Source: Mycobacteroides franklinii
GTDB taxonomy: Bacteria > Actinomycetota > Actinomycetes > Mycobacteriales > Mycobacteriaceae
Direction of reading: 5' to 3'
Length of the DNA: 64,000 nt
NCBI RefSeq assembly: GCF_002013895.1
Contig: NZ_MAFQ01000022.1
Location: forward strand, 1 to 64,000
Of this stretch, positions 42,411-50,032 are shown one piece after another. Position numbers and translations under genes: made by a program. How positions within the stretch are numbered: position 1 is the first letter of the stretch; every line of letters starts with the position of its first letter. The notes under the pieces were generated by a model. That model had not been told where the DNA came from. It saw only the letters and a program-made list of their open reading frames with translations, and searched no databases.

Positions 42411-43652
42411 CAGCTTCTTGCGAATCCAGTTCACGACCCACGGGATCGCGACCATATCCGCGGTGACATGCTCGCCGGGCAGCGCCCAATAGTCGACCTC
42501 AGCGCCATTGGCACGCCATGTATCGCGCAACGCCAAGGCTCCCTCTTCGGGAATGAACAAATCACCGATCGCCTTGCTGCGTGAGCCGTGATACAGCAGC
42601 ACCGGCATGGTCGGTGTGAGGGAACCCGGCCGGTTGGCGGAGATAACGTGTTGCCCCAGCTCCGATTCGAACGGCTTTGTTATCGCCGAGAGCAGGTCCA
42701 GGTCGAACCGCAGTAGACCCGCGGCTGCCAGTGGAGGCTGCGGCATGTCCCTGGCCAGGATTGCGCAGTAGAGCGCGAAGTCGCCGAAAATCTGCACCAA
42801 TTCGGGGAACTCGCGGGCCTGGCCGATGGTGGCGGCAGCGAAAAGTCCCGCCCCCAAACCTCGGTTCATGCTGCCGTACAGCAGGGCGTAATCGGTGGGC
42901 GTTCCTCCGGCGGCTGCGGCAGCGATGCGCAGCTCCGGTGCGTACGTCGGCTGCAGCTGCGCCGCCCACGCCGTGGCGATTGCTCCACCGCTGTATCCAT
43001 GCATCACGATCGGCGAGTCCGCGAGATCTGGTCTTTCGGAAAGCATTCCGCGTACCGAGTCCAGTACCGCATGGCCCGCCATCTTCCCGGCCGCATACGA
43101 CATACGCGGGCCTTCGTGATCCGGGAACAGCACCGCGTAGTTCTGTGCCGACAGAAACGGGAACATCGGCGGGTTGTCCCGGTACCACAGGTGGGCCAAG
43201 CGATAGGACGGCGTGAATTTCAGTCCCAGAGAGTTGATCGCCTGGTTGCGCACCACCACCGGACGCGAACCCGGACCATGCCACGGACGCTCCGGCTCGA
43301 TCAGCGCCGCAGTCACGGGAACGGCATTGCCCGCAGTATCGGTGGAGCGCACCATGATCCGCTGCATGGTCGCCCTGCGTAGCGGAAGACGCGGCGACAC
43401 CTGGTCGGTACGGATGACCTCCCCCGGCTGCAGCAGACTCAGATCACCTGGATCACTGTAGAAGTCGTCGCCGGTGATCGGCGTCGGAAGAATCGCCGAG
43501 TAGGGGTCGGCGAGTTGTTCGGCTGAGAGCCGACGCGCAGCCCAGTCGTTGAGCCGATCCACCACGGCCGGACTGCGCAGCGCAGTGCCGCCTGTCGCCA
43601 GGGCGGCCGTCGCACCGCCGAGGGCCGCCAATGCTCCTGTCGACCAACGCAT
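42402..43652 (-). CDS. Secretory lipase-family alpha/beta hydrolase
   Basis: 416 residues from ATG 43652, at the ung stop (one-base overlap). An N-terminal hydrophobic stretch (about 6-24, GALAALGGATAALATG) suggests export or membrane anchoring. Nucleophile Ser in MHGYSGGAIATAW, acid in YHGSRSKAIGDLFIP region and a late His in LPGEHVTADM match the secretory-lipase (LIP) family. The longer frame to 43982 overlaps ung and is a shadow. Stop codon lies in the repeat at 42384. Confidence 0.85.
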   Translation of the reverse strand: MRWSTGALAALGGATAALATGGTALRSPAVVDRLNDWAARRLSAEQLADPYSAILPTPITGDDFYSDPGDLSLLQPGEVIRTDQVSPRLPLRRATMQRIMVRSTDTAGNAVPVTAALIEPERPWHGPGSRPVVVRNQAINSLGLKFTPSYRLAHLWYRDNPPMFPFLSAQNYAVLFPDHEGPRMSYAAGKMAGHAVLDSVRGMLSERPDLADSPIVMHGYSGGAIATAWAAQLQPTYAPELRIAAAAAGGTPTDYALLYGSMNRGLGAGLFAAATIGQAREFPELVQIFGDFALYCAILARDMPQPPLAAAGLLRFDLDLLSAITKPFESELGQHVISANRPGSLTPTMPVLLYHGSRSKAIGDLFIPEEGALALRDTWRANGAEVDYWALPGEHVTADMVAIPWVVNWIRKKLRG

Positions 43653-44332
43653 TACGGTAACCGCCAATCGATCGGCTGGGCACCCAACCCGACGAGCAGC
43701 TCGTTGGCCCGGCTGAAGGGCTTGGAGCCGAAGAATCCGCGTGAGGCCGACAATGGCGACGGATGCACCGATTCGATCGTGGGCACCCCCGCCCCCAGCA
43801 TCGGCTTGAGTGTGGCCGCATCGCGTCCCCACAGAATGGCGACCAACGGCGTGCCCCGCTCGACGAGCGCCCGGATGGCACATTCGGTCACCATCTCCCA
43901 GCCCTTGCCGCGGTGCGAGGCCGGGCTGCTTGGTTGCACCGTCAGCACCCTGTTCAACAGCATCACCCCCTGCTGCGACCACGGCGTGAGGTCGCCGTTG
44001 GCGGGCTTGGACAGACCAAGATCGCTCTGGTACTCGTCGAAGATGTTGGCCAGGCTGCGCGGCACCGGCCGCACATCGGCCGCCACCGAGAAACTCAGCC
44101 CCATGGCGTGCCCGGGCGTCGGATAGGGATCTTGCCCGACGATGAGCACCCGAACGTCTGCCAACGGATAGGTGAAGGCGCGCAGCACGTTTGCCCCGGC
44201 GGGTAGATATCCGCGACCGGAGGAATTCTCCTCGCGGAGGAACTCTCCCATCTTGGTCACCTGATCGGCTACGGGGCGCAGCGCGTCGGCCCAGCCCGGA
44301 TCAATCAGCTCGGCGAGAGGTCGGGCGGTCAC
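43652..44332 (-). CDS. ung: Uracil-DNA glycosylase
   Basis: Removes uracil from DNA. 226 residues. Catalytic GQDPYPTPGHAMGLSFSV with the water-activating Asp (about 67), uracil-binding segment LLNRVLTVQ, and the minor-groove loop HPSPLSASRGFFGSKPFSRAN. Standard length for the family; next to thiL as in other mycobacteria. Confidence 0.97.
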   Translation of the reverse strand: MTARPLAELIDPGWADALRPVADQVTKMGEFLREENSSGRGYLPAGANVLRAFTYPLADVRVLIVGQDPYPTPGHAMGLSFSVAADVRPVPRSLANIFDEYQSDLGLSKPANGDLTPWSQQGVMLLNRVLTVQPSSPASHRGKGWEMVTECAIRALVERGTPLVAILWGRDAATLKPMLGAGVPTIESVHPSPLSASRGFFGSKPFSRANELLVGLGAQPIDWRLP

Positions 44333-44351
44333 GAAGAGTCAACTTAGCTCA

Positions 44352-44471
44352 CGGATGAGCCGCGTGCGCGAAGACCTCTGGTCCGGATGAGCCGCATGCG
44401 CGAAGACCTCTGGTCCGGATGAGCCGCATGCGCGAAGACCTCTGGTCCGGATGAGCCGCATGCGCGAAGAC
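44352..44471 (-). repeat. 32-bp tandem repeat, 4 copies, between thiL and ung
   Basis: Units start at 44352, 44384, 44416 and 44448, each reading CGGATGAGCCGCATGCGCGA then AGACCTCTGGTC on the plus strand (last one cut short at 44471). This is the same core as the 8851 and 42320 arrays but inverted. It fills nearly all of the 140-bp gap between the thiL stop and the ung start. Period 32. Confidence 0.95.
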
Positions 44472-44472
44472 A

Positions 44473-45414
44473 TCAAGCGAACGAGTCCCACCCGGTTGCG
44501 CGAGTCCAGGCGGCACCGTCGACCGTCACACCCACATCCCCCGCCGTCACCTGGCCGATGGCAACCCAGCCTGCCGGGACGGTCCACGGAAACGTCGCGA
44601 CAAGGGCGTGGTCCTCGCCGCCGGTCAAGATCCATTCCCAGGGATCGGCGCCGAGCAGCCCCGCGGCACCGGCCAACGGCGCCAAATACGGCTCCATGCT
44701 CGGTGAGCTCAGGTCGATATGGACCGCGCTCAACTCCGCGATATGTGCCAGATCCGCCAACAGACCGTCGGAGACATCCGTCATCGCCGTCGCTCCGGCC
44801 AGCGCGGCGGCCGGCCCCTGTCCATACGGCGGCTCAGGCACCAGATGCACCCTTCGCAGCTCGGAGAATTCGTCAATCCCGTCCTGCCACAACTGGAATC
44901 CGGCCGCCGAGGTGCCCAGCACGCCACAGACCGCAACGGTATCCCCTACCGTGGCTCCGCTGCGTGTCACCGGTGTGCGCCCCTGAAGGTCGCCGAGCAC
45001 CGTCACCGAGACCACCAGTTCACGCGAGCTCACCAAATCTCCGCCCGCGATCGATGCCCCCACCCGGGTCGCCTCGGCCCAGACTCCCTCATTGAGCTGG
45101 TCAAGGAACTCGATATCGGTCTGGGCGGGTGCACCCACCGCGACCACGAAGGCTGTGACCCGCCCGCCCATCGCCTCGATATCCGCGGCGTTCTGTGCCA
45201 CCGCTTTTCGGCCGATATCCGAAGGGGACGACCATTCGAGCCGAAAATGCCTGTCCTGCACCAACATATCTGTGGAAACCACCACTCGACCGTCGGGCGC
45301 GGCAACCACCGCGGCGTCGTCCCCCGGGCCGAGTAACACGTCGGCACCGAGATCACGGCCCGCGGTGAGACGGCTGATCACGCCGAACTCGCCGGTATCG
45401 CCCAGATTTGGCAC
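44473..45414 (-). CDS. thiL: Thiamine-monophosphate kinase
   Basis: Last step to thiamine diphosphate: ATP-dependent phosphorylation of thiamine phosphate. 313 residues from GTG 45414. Motifs GEFGVISRL, LGPGDDAAVV (Mg/ATP aspartates), STDMLVQDRHF, NAADIEAMGG and TDVSDGLLADL. The frame to 45456 overlaps the divergent gene and lacks conservation. Start codons of thiL and the DUF3515 gene are 17 bp apart. Confidence 0.94.
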   Translation of the reverse strand: MPNLGDTGEFGVISRLTAGRDLGADVLLGPGDDAAVVAAPDGRVVVSTDMLVQDRHFRLEWSSPSDIGRKAVAQNAADIEAMGGRVTAFVVAVGAPAQTDIEFLDQLNEGVWAEATRVGASIAGGDLVSSRELVVSVTVLGDLQGRTPVTRSGATVGDTVAVCGVLGTSAAGFQLWQDGIDEFSELRRVHLVPEPPYGQGPAAALAGATAMTDVSDGLLADLAHIAELSAVHIDLSSPSMEPYLAPLAGAAGLLGADPWEWILTGGEDHALVATFPWTVPAGWVAIGQVTAGDVGVTVDGAAWTRATGWDSFA

Positions 45415-45431
45415 TCGGTTAGTGTAGGCCC

Positions 45432-45974
45432 GTGCAATCCGACGACGGCCCACCACGCAAGCTCCTCATCGGCATCGCGGTGTTCGGCGCCGTCGCGGCC
45501 CTGGCCGTGCTCTTCGGTGTGCTGAAGTTCGCACAGTTCCAGGACGACAAGAAACCCCTGGCGGTCACCAACATCCCAGCACCACAAGCCAATTCACCGC
45601 TCTGCATCGACATGACCAAGGCGTACCCCGGCAACATGGCGGGCGATTGGAAGCGGGCGCAGATCCTCGAACCCAAGCCACCGGCCACGGCCGCATGGCG
45701 CCGGGGCAAAGATTCCCTGGTTGCACGCTGCGGCGTCGACCGACCTGCCGAGTTCGCCGTCGGCACCTCTGTAGAGCAGGTCAACTCCGTGCAATGGTTT
45801 CGGGTAACCGATGCCGCGATCGCAACCACAACCTGGTTCGCAGTGGACCGCGGCGTCTATATCGCGCTGACCATGCCCGATGGTTCGGGTTCGGAGCCGG
45901 TGGTCGAGATGTCCGACGCCATCGCCAAAGCGCTGCCCGCCGTCAAACCCGAACCGAATCCCCTGCCTCGCTGA
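45432..45974 (+). CDS. Membrane-anchored DUF3515 protein
   Basis: 180 residues from GTG 45432. A transmembrane helix (about 10-31) anchors an extracytoplasmic domain with conserved CIDMTKAYPG, cysteine ARCGVDRP and the VQWFRVTD...WFAVDRGVYIALTMP core. Conserved in actinobacteria next to thiL/ddl (Rv2980 in M. tuberculosis); function unknown. The 87 bp to the ddl stop holds a GAGCATGCTC palindrome at 46042 and nothing else I can identify. Confidence 0.84.
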   Translation: MQSDDGPPRKLLIGIAVFGAVAALAVLFGVLKFAQFQDDKKPLAVTNIPAPQANSPLCIDMTKAYPGNMAGDWKRAQILEPKPPATAAWRRGKDSLVARCGVDRPAEFAVGTSVEQVNSVQWFRVTDAAIATTTWFAVDRGVYIALTMPDGSGSEPVVEMSDAIAKALPAVKPEPNPLPR

Positions 45975-46061
45975 ATCAGGCGCGGCACCCCACCGCGAAC
46001 ATGCCCAAATATCCGGAAATCGGACCATTCCACGCACTTTTGAGCATGCTCACGGGGTGAA

Positions 46062-47210
46062 TTACCGCAAGCCGGTGCCGCGCGCCAGCGCGGTGCGCAC
46101 CATCGCATCCAGCAGTGTCGGATAGTCCACGCCGGTGGCCGCCCACATCCGGGGATACATAGAGATGGTGGTGAATCCGGGCATGGTGTTGATCTCATTG
46201 ATCAACGGGCCGTCCTCGGTGAGGAAGAAGTCCACCCGGGCCAACCCCTGGCAATCAATCGCGCGGAACGCCGCCACCGCCAGCTCACGGATCTGATCGC
46301 TTACGTCGTCGTCGACCTTGGCCGGCACATCCAATTCGGCGGTGTCGTCCAGGTACTTGGTCTCAAAGTCGTAAAAGGCGCCCGCAGCCGTCTCACCCTG
46401 ATCCACGCCCTCGACCCGAATCTCACCAAGCACGCTGGCACGAATGTCGCCGTCGGGGAACTCCAACACCCCGCACTCCAGTTCCCTACCGATGATGGCG
46501 GCCTCGACAATCACCTTCGGATCGAACTGACGTGCGTGTGCAATCGCGGCAGGCAGTTCCGCCCAGGTGCTCACCCGAGAAACACCGAACGACGAGCCCG
46601 CCCGAGCGGGCTTGACGAACACCGGCAGCCCCAGTTCCTCCCGCTGATCCAGAGTCAAGGTGGTGTCGCGCGGGCGGATCACGATGTACTTGCCGATGGG
46701 AAGTCCCTCGGCGGCCAGCAGTTTCTTGGTGAACTCTTTGTCCATACCGGCCGCACTCGCGAGCACACCCGCGCCCACATAGGGCACCCCGGCCAGTTCC
46801 AACAGTCCCTGAATGGTGCCGTCCTCGCCGTAGGGACCGTGCAGGACCGGGAACACCACATCCACCGAGGCCAGCACCTGGCCGGCGGCACTCGAATCGA
46901 CGTTGACCAACTGACCCGCACGACGCGGATCGGTGGCGAGCACCAGCTCGGTACCGGATGCGTCGGTGACCTGCGGCAGCCTCCGGTCGCTGATCGCCAA
47001 CTGTGACGGGTCGCCATCGGTCAGCACCCAGCCGCCCTCGGGCGTAACTCCCACCGCGACCACCTCGTACGCGAGCTGGTCCAGATTGCGCAGGATGCTG
47101 CCGGCGGACACGCACGAAATCGCGTGCTCACTGCTGCGTCCGCCAAAGACGAGCGCGACCTTGATCCGCTGCTGTTGGTCTTCGCGCGCGCGGCTCCCCG
47201 AGGAATTCAC
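46062..47210 (-). CDS. ddl: D-alanine--D-alanine ligase
   Basis: ATP-grasp ligase making D-Ala-D-Ala for peptidoglycan; target of D-cycloserine. 382 residues from GTG 47210. VALVFGGRSSEHAISCVSAGSI, VFPVLHGPYGEDGTIQGLLEL, VKPARAGSSFGVSRV, and the metal/catalytic end RVDFFLTEDGPLINEINTMPGFT. The first ten residues (NSSGSRAREDQ) come from a single copy of the local repeat. Four bases separate it from the upstream PLP gene. Confidence 0.95.
   Translation of the reverse strand: MNSSGSRAREDQQQRIKVALVFGGRSSEHAISCVSAGSILRNLDQLAYEVVAVGVTPEGGWVLTDGDPSQLAISDRRLPQVTDASGTELVLATDPRRAGQLVNVDSSAAGQVLASVDVVFPVLHGPYGEDGTIQGLLELAGVPYVGAGVLASAAGMDKEFTKKLLAAEGLPIGKYIVIRPRDTTLTLDQREELGLPVFVKPARAGSSFGVSRVSTWAELPAAIAHARQFDPKVIVEAAIIGRELECGVLEFPDGDIRASVLGEIRVEGVDQGETAAGAFYDFETKYLDDTAELDVPAKVDDDVSDQIRELAVAAFRAIDCQGLARVDFFLTEDGPLINEINTMPGFTTISMYPRMWAATGVDYPTLLDAMVRTALARGTGLR
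47177..47199 (+). repeat. Single diverged repeat copy inside ddl N-terminus
   Basis: GGTCTTCGCGC then GCGCGGCTCCCC resembles the repeat core (one base change in the middle and loss of the final ATCC). It lies within codons 5-11 of ddl and is read in the same frame as in osmC and gpsA (SRAREDQ). Weak single match, judged by the shared GGTCTTCGCGC. Confidence 0.5.
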
Positions 47211-47214
47211 AGTG

Positions 47215-48327
47215 TCAGACCGTACCGGCTGTGAGCGCAGACTCAATGTCGGCCAGCAGATCGTCGGTGTCCTCGATGCCCAGGGAGATCCGCGCGAACC
47301 CCTCGGGAACCGCATCTCCCCAGCGGGCTCGGCGATCGACCGAGGTGTGGACACCGCCGAAACTCGTCGAGGACGCCAGCAGTTCGCTGCGCTGGATCAG
47401 CGTGTGCACCGACTCCGCACTGGCCAGTTCAATCGAGACCAGTGAACCGAACCGGCTCATCTGCGCGGCCGCCACAGGATGTGATGGGTCGCTCGCGAGA
47501 CCGGGGTACCGCACCGAGGCCACCGCGGGATGTTCACGCAGCATCGTCGCCAGCGCGAGTGCGTTCTGGCATTGGCGCTCGAATCGCAACCCGGCGGTGG
47601 CGAGGCTGCGCGCACCCAGCCAGGCTTCGAACGGACCCAGGATGGCACCGGCCCGGGAGCGCTCCTGCGCGACGGCCGATACCAAATCCTCACGCGATCC
47701 CGCGACATATCCGGCGATGAGGTCGCTGTGCCCGGAGAGTGCCTTCGTCGCGCTGGCGACCACCAGATCGGCGCCCAATTCGAGCGGCCGCTGACCCATC
47801 GGGGTGGCCGTGGTGTTATCGACCACCAGCACCCCACCGCGCGCATGGGTCTGGCGGGCCAGCAGTGCCAAGTCGACGACATCGAGCCGAGGGTTCGAGG
47901 GTGTCTCCGCCACCACCACGTCGGCCTGTGCGGCCGCGGCCACGATCTGATCCGAACGTGCCGCGATCACGTTGATCCCCATAGCAGCAAGGTTTTCCGT
48001 GGCGTATCGCCGGGTTTGGTAATAGCCGTCCTCCGGGACCACCAGGGTCTGCCCGGGACGGACCAATGCCCGCAATGTCGAGGCGATCGCGCCCATTCCG
48101 GAGCCGAACACCAGCGCATTGTCCGCACGCTCGAGTGCCGCCAGACCCGATTCCCATTGTCTCCAAGAGGGATTCGATGCGCGCCCGTAGGTGTCCAAGG
48201 AGTCATCCTCGGGCACCGGCAGATGATAAGCAGAGGCGAATACCGGCCCCGCAAGGAAGGGTTGTCCGGCAACGGGTTCGGCGGTGGCGGCCACTACGGC
48301 CCGGGTAGATATCCCTGGCTCTGGCAT
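47215..48327 (-). CDS. Cys/Met-metabolism PLP enzyme (cystathionine gamma-lyase-like)
   Basis: 370 residues from ATG 48327 (PEPGISTRAVV). PLP-dependent fold I: VFGSGMGAIASTLRALVRPG, VVVAETPSNPRLDVVDL, VVDNTTATPMGQRPLELGADLVVASATKALSGHSD with the PLP Lys. Reaction cannot be settled: gamma-lyase, gamma-synthase and related enzymes share the fold. Between gpsA and ddl in the same orientation with 4-bp gaps, so likely one transcript. Confidence 0.85.
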   Translation of the reverse strand: MPEPGISTRAVVAATAEPVAGQPFLAGPVFASAYHLPVPEDDSLDTYGRASNPSWRQWESGLAALERADNALVFGSGMGAIASTLRALVRPGQTLVVPEDGYYQTRRYATENLAAMGINVIAARSDQIVAAAAQADVVVAETPSNPRLDVVDLALLARQTHARGGVLVVDNTTATPMGQRPLELGADLVVASATKALSGHSDLIAGYVAGSREDLVSAVAQERSRAGAILGPFEAWLGARSLATAGLRFERQCQNALALATMLREHPAVASVRYPGLASDPSHPVAAAQMSRFGSLVSIELASAESVHTLIQRSELLASSTSFGGVHTSVDRRARWGDAVPEGFARISLGIEDTDDLLADIESALTAGTV

Positions 48328-48331
48328 GTTC

Positions 48332-49363
48332 TTACTCCGGTTTGGTACTGCGCCCCAACAGCTGGGCGACGGCATCGGTGACGCTCAGTCCGCGATGACA
48401 GACGCCATGAACAGCCTCGGTGAGCGGCATCTCGACGTCATAGCTCGATGCCAGCGCCAAGATGGACTCACACGAGGTAACTCCTTCCGCGACCCTACCG
48501 CCGGCCGCGTTGCGCGCCTCCTGCAACGTCTCACCGTTGCCTAGCCGCATGCCGAAAGTCCGGTTCCTGGAATGTACCGACGTGCACGTGGCCACCAGAT
48601 CTCCGACACCCGCCAGCCCCGCCAGGGTGGTGTGGCTGGCTCCCAGCGCCAGTCCCAGCCGTGTGATTTCAGCCAATCCCCGGGTAATGATGGTCGCTAT
48701 CGTGTTCTCCCCCAAGCCAACTCCGGCGGCCATGCCACAGCTGAGGGCGATCACGTTCTTGCACGCGCCACCTACCTCGCAGCCCACGACATCGGAATTG
48801 GTGTAAGGACGGAAGTATCGCGTGGAGAACGCGCGCTGCAGGGCGACGGCCCTTGTCGAATCGGTGCATCCGATGACGGTGGCGGCGGGCTGGCCCACGG
48901 CGATCTCACTGGCCAGATTCGGACCGGTCAGCACCGCGACCCGGCTGGGGTCGGTACCCAGCACCTGCGTCACTACCTGGCTCATCCGCATGAGCGTGCC
49001 CACCTCGATGCCCTTGGCGAGGCTCACCACCGAGGACCCGGGCTCGATGAGGTCGGCCCACGGGGTCAGATTCGCGCGCAGCGACTGCGACGGCACCGCC
49101 AGCAGCACCAGCTCGGCGCCCTGCAGAGCCTGTTCGGCGACCCCGGTGGCCACTATCGAGGGCGGCAGATCCACATCACTGAGGTACACGGAGTTCCGGT
49201 GCGTCGCATTGATCTCATCGGCCAATTCGGATCGGCGTGCCCATAAACGGACATCGTGGCCCGCGTCGGCAAGCACCTTGCCTAACGCGGTCCCCCAGGA
49301 ACCCGCACCCATCACCGCAGCTTTGACTGATCGTCTTCCCGCAAGCGGCTCATCCGTGGCCAT
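48332..49363 (-). CDS. gpsA: NAD(P)-dependent glycerol-3-phosphate dehydrogenase
   Basis: Makes sn-glycerol 3-phosphate for phospholipids. 343 residues from ATG 49363. Rossmann GAGSWGTALGKVLADAGHDVRLWAR, SLAKGIEVGTL, ACKNVIALSCGMAAGVGLGENT (catalytic Lys) and GVGDLVATCTS. The longer frame to 49963 is a shadow of fbiD. Residues 4-9 (DEPLAG) come from a repeat-family copy. Divergent from fbiD, whose upstream ATG shares the CATG with this start. Confidence 0.95.
   Translation of the reverse strand: MATDEPLAGRRSVKAAVMGAGSWGTALGKVLADAGHDVRLWARRSELADEINATHRNSVYLSDVDLPPSIVATGVAEQALQGAELVLLAVPSQSLRANLTPWADLIEPGSSVVSLAKGIEVGTLMRMSQVVTQVLGTDPSRVAVLTGPNLASEIAVGQPAATVIGCTDSTRAVALQRAFSTRYFRPYTNSDVVGCEVGGACKNVIALSCGMAAGVGLGENTIATIITRGLAEITRLGLALGASHTTLAGLAGVGDLVATCTSVHSRNRTFGMRLGNGETLQEARNAAGGRVAEGVTSCESILALASSYDVEMPLTEAVHGVCHRGLSVTDAVAQLLGRSTKPE
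49333..49355 (+). repeat. Single repeat-family copy inside gpsA N-terminus
   Basis: GTCTTCCCGCAAGCGGCTC then ATCC matches the repeat core with a C for G at one position. It encodes DEPLAGRR near the gpsA start, in the same reading frame as the DERSREDR encoded in osmC. Single copy, no tandem array. Confidence 0.7.
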
Positions 49364-49391
49364 GGCAGACACCCTAGCCGGGGCTGGCACC

Positions 49392-50015
49392 ATGGAGTAC
49401 GTGGGCAGACAGGCTGACGCGGACTTCGGCGTGATCATCGCGGTCAAGAACCTGGCGACCGCGAAGAGCCGGCTGGCAGAGTCCCTGACCGGACCCGAGC
49501 GCGAGCGGTTGGTACTGGGCATGCTGACGCACGCCATCTCGGTGGCGTTCAGCGCCGCCGGCACCGTCGCGGTGATCAGCCCCGATCCTGCCGCCAAGGC
49601 GGCTGCCGGCAGAGCCGGAGCGCGGTTCATCTTCGATGACACCCCCGAGGGCCACCGCGATCCGCTGAACAACGCGTTGCGCAGCGCGGCGACACAGCTA
49701 CGTGCATCGTCACCGAATCTTGTTGTGTTGCAAGCTGACCTTCCGGTGGTCACGAACGAAGAATTCGCGACGGCCATGGCCTCCGCACGCCGATATCCAC
49801 GCAGTTTCGTCGCCGATCGGCACGGCACCGGCACAGCGGCACTTTTCAGCACCGACGGCGACCTGAACCCGCTGTTCGGAATCGATTCAGCACGGCGGCA
49901 CCGAGATTCGGGGGCTGTGGAGCTCACCGGAGACTGGCCGGGATTGCGCTGCGATGTGGACACCCCGGAAGATCTGGCCGTGGCGCGCGAGCTGGGCGCC
50001 GCACTACCACTCTGA
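49392..50015 (+). CDS. fbiD: F420 biosynthesis guanylyltransferase FbiD/CofC
   Basis: Activates phosphoenolpyruvate (2-phospholactate in archaea) with GTP in coenzyme F420 synthesis. 207 residues from ATG 49392 (MEYVGRQAD). VKNLATAKSRLAESL, VVLQADLPVV, SFVADRHGTGTAAL, RHRDSGAVELTGDWPGLRCDVDTPEDL are FbiD signatures. An in-frame ATG at 49362 would share its bases with the gpsA start; the shorter start matches homologues better. Confidence 0.92.
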   Translation: MEYVGRQADADFGVIIAVKNLATAKSRLAESLTGPERERLVLGMLTHAISVAFSAAGTVAVISPDPAAKAAAGRAGARFIFDDTPEGHRDPLNNALRSAATQLRASSPNLVVLQADLPVVTNEEFATAMASARRYPRSFVADRHGTGTAALFSTDGDLNPLFGIDSARRHRDSGAVELTGDWPGLRCDVDTPEDLAVARELGAALPL

Positions 50016-50032
50016 GCCGGTCCGATAACTCT

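Noticed and set aside
46042..46051. GAGCATGCTC palindrome between the DUF3515 gene and ddl as an operator
   Set aside because: Lies between convergent gene ends where no promoter is expected; short palindromes like this occur by chance.
49362..49391. Earlier ATG for fbiD overlapping the gpsA start
   Set aside because: Would share start bases with gpsA and adds residues not conserved in FbiD; ATG 49392 preferred, though not excluded.
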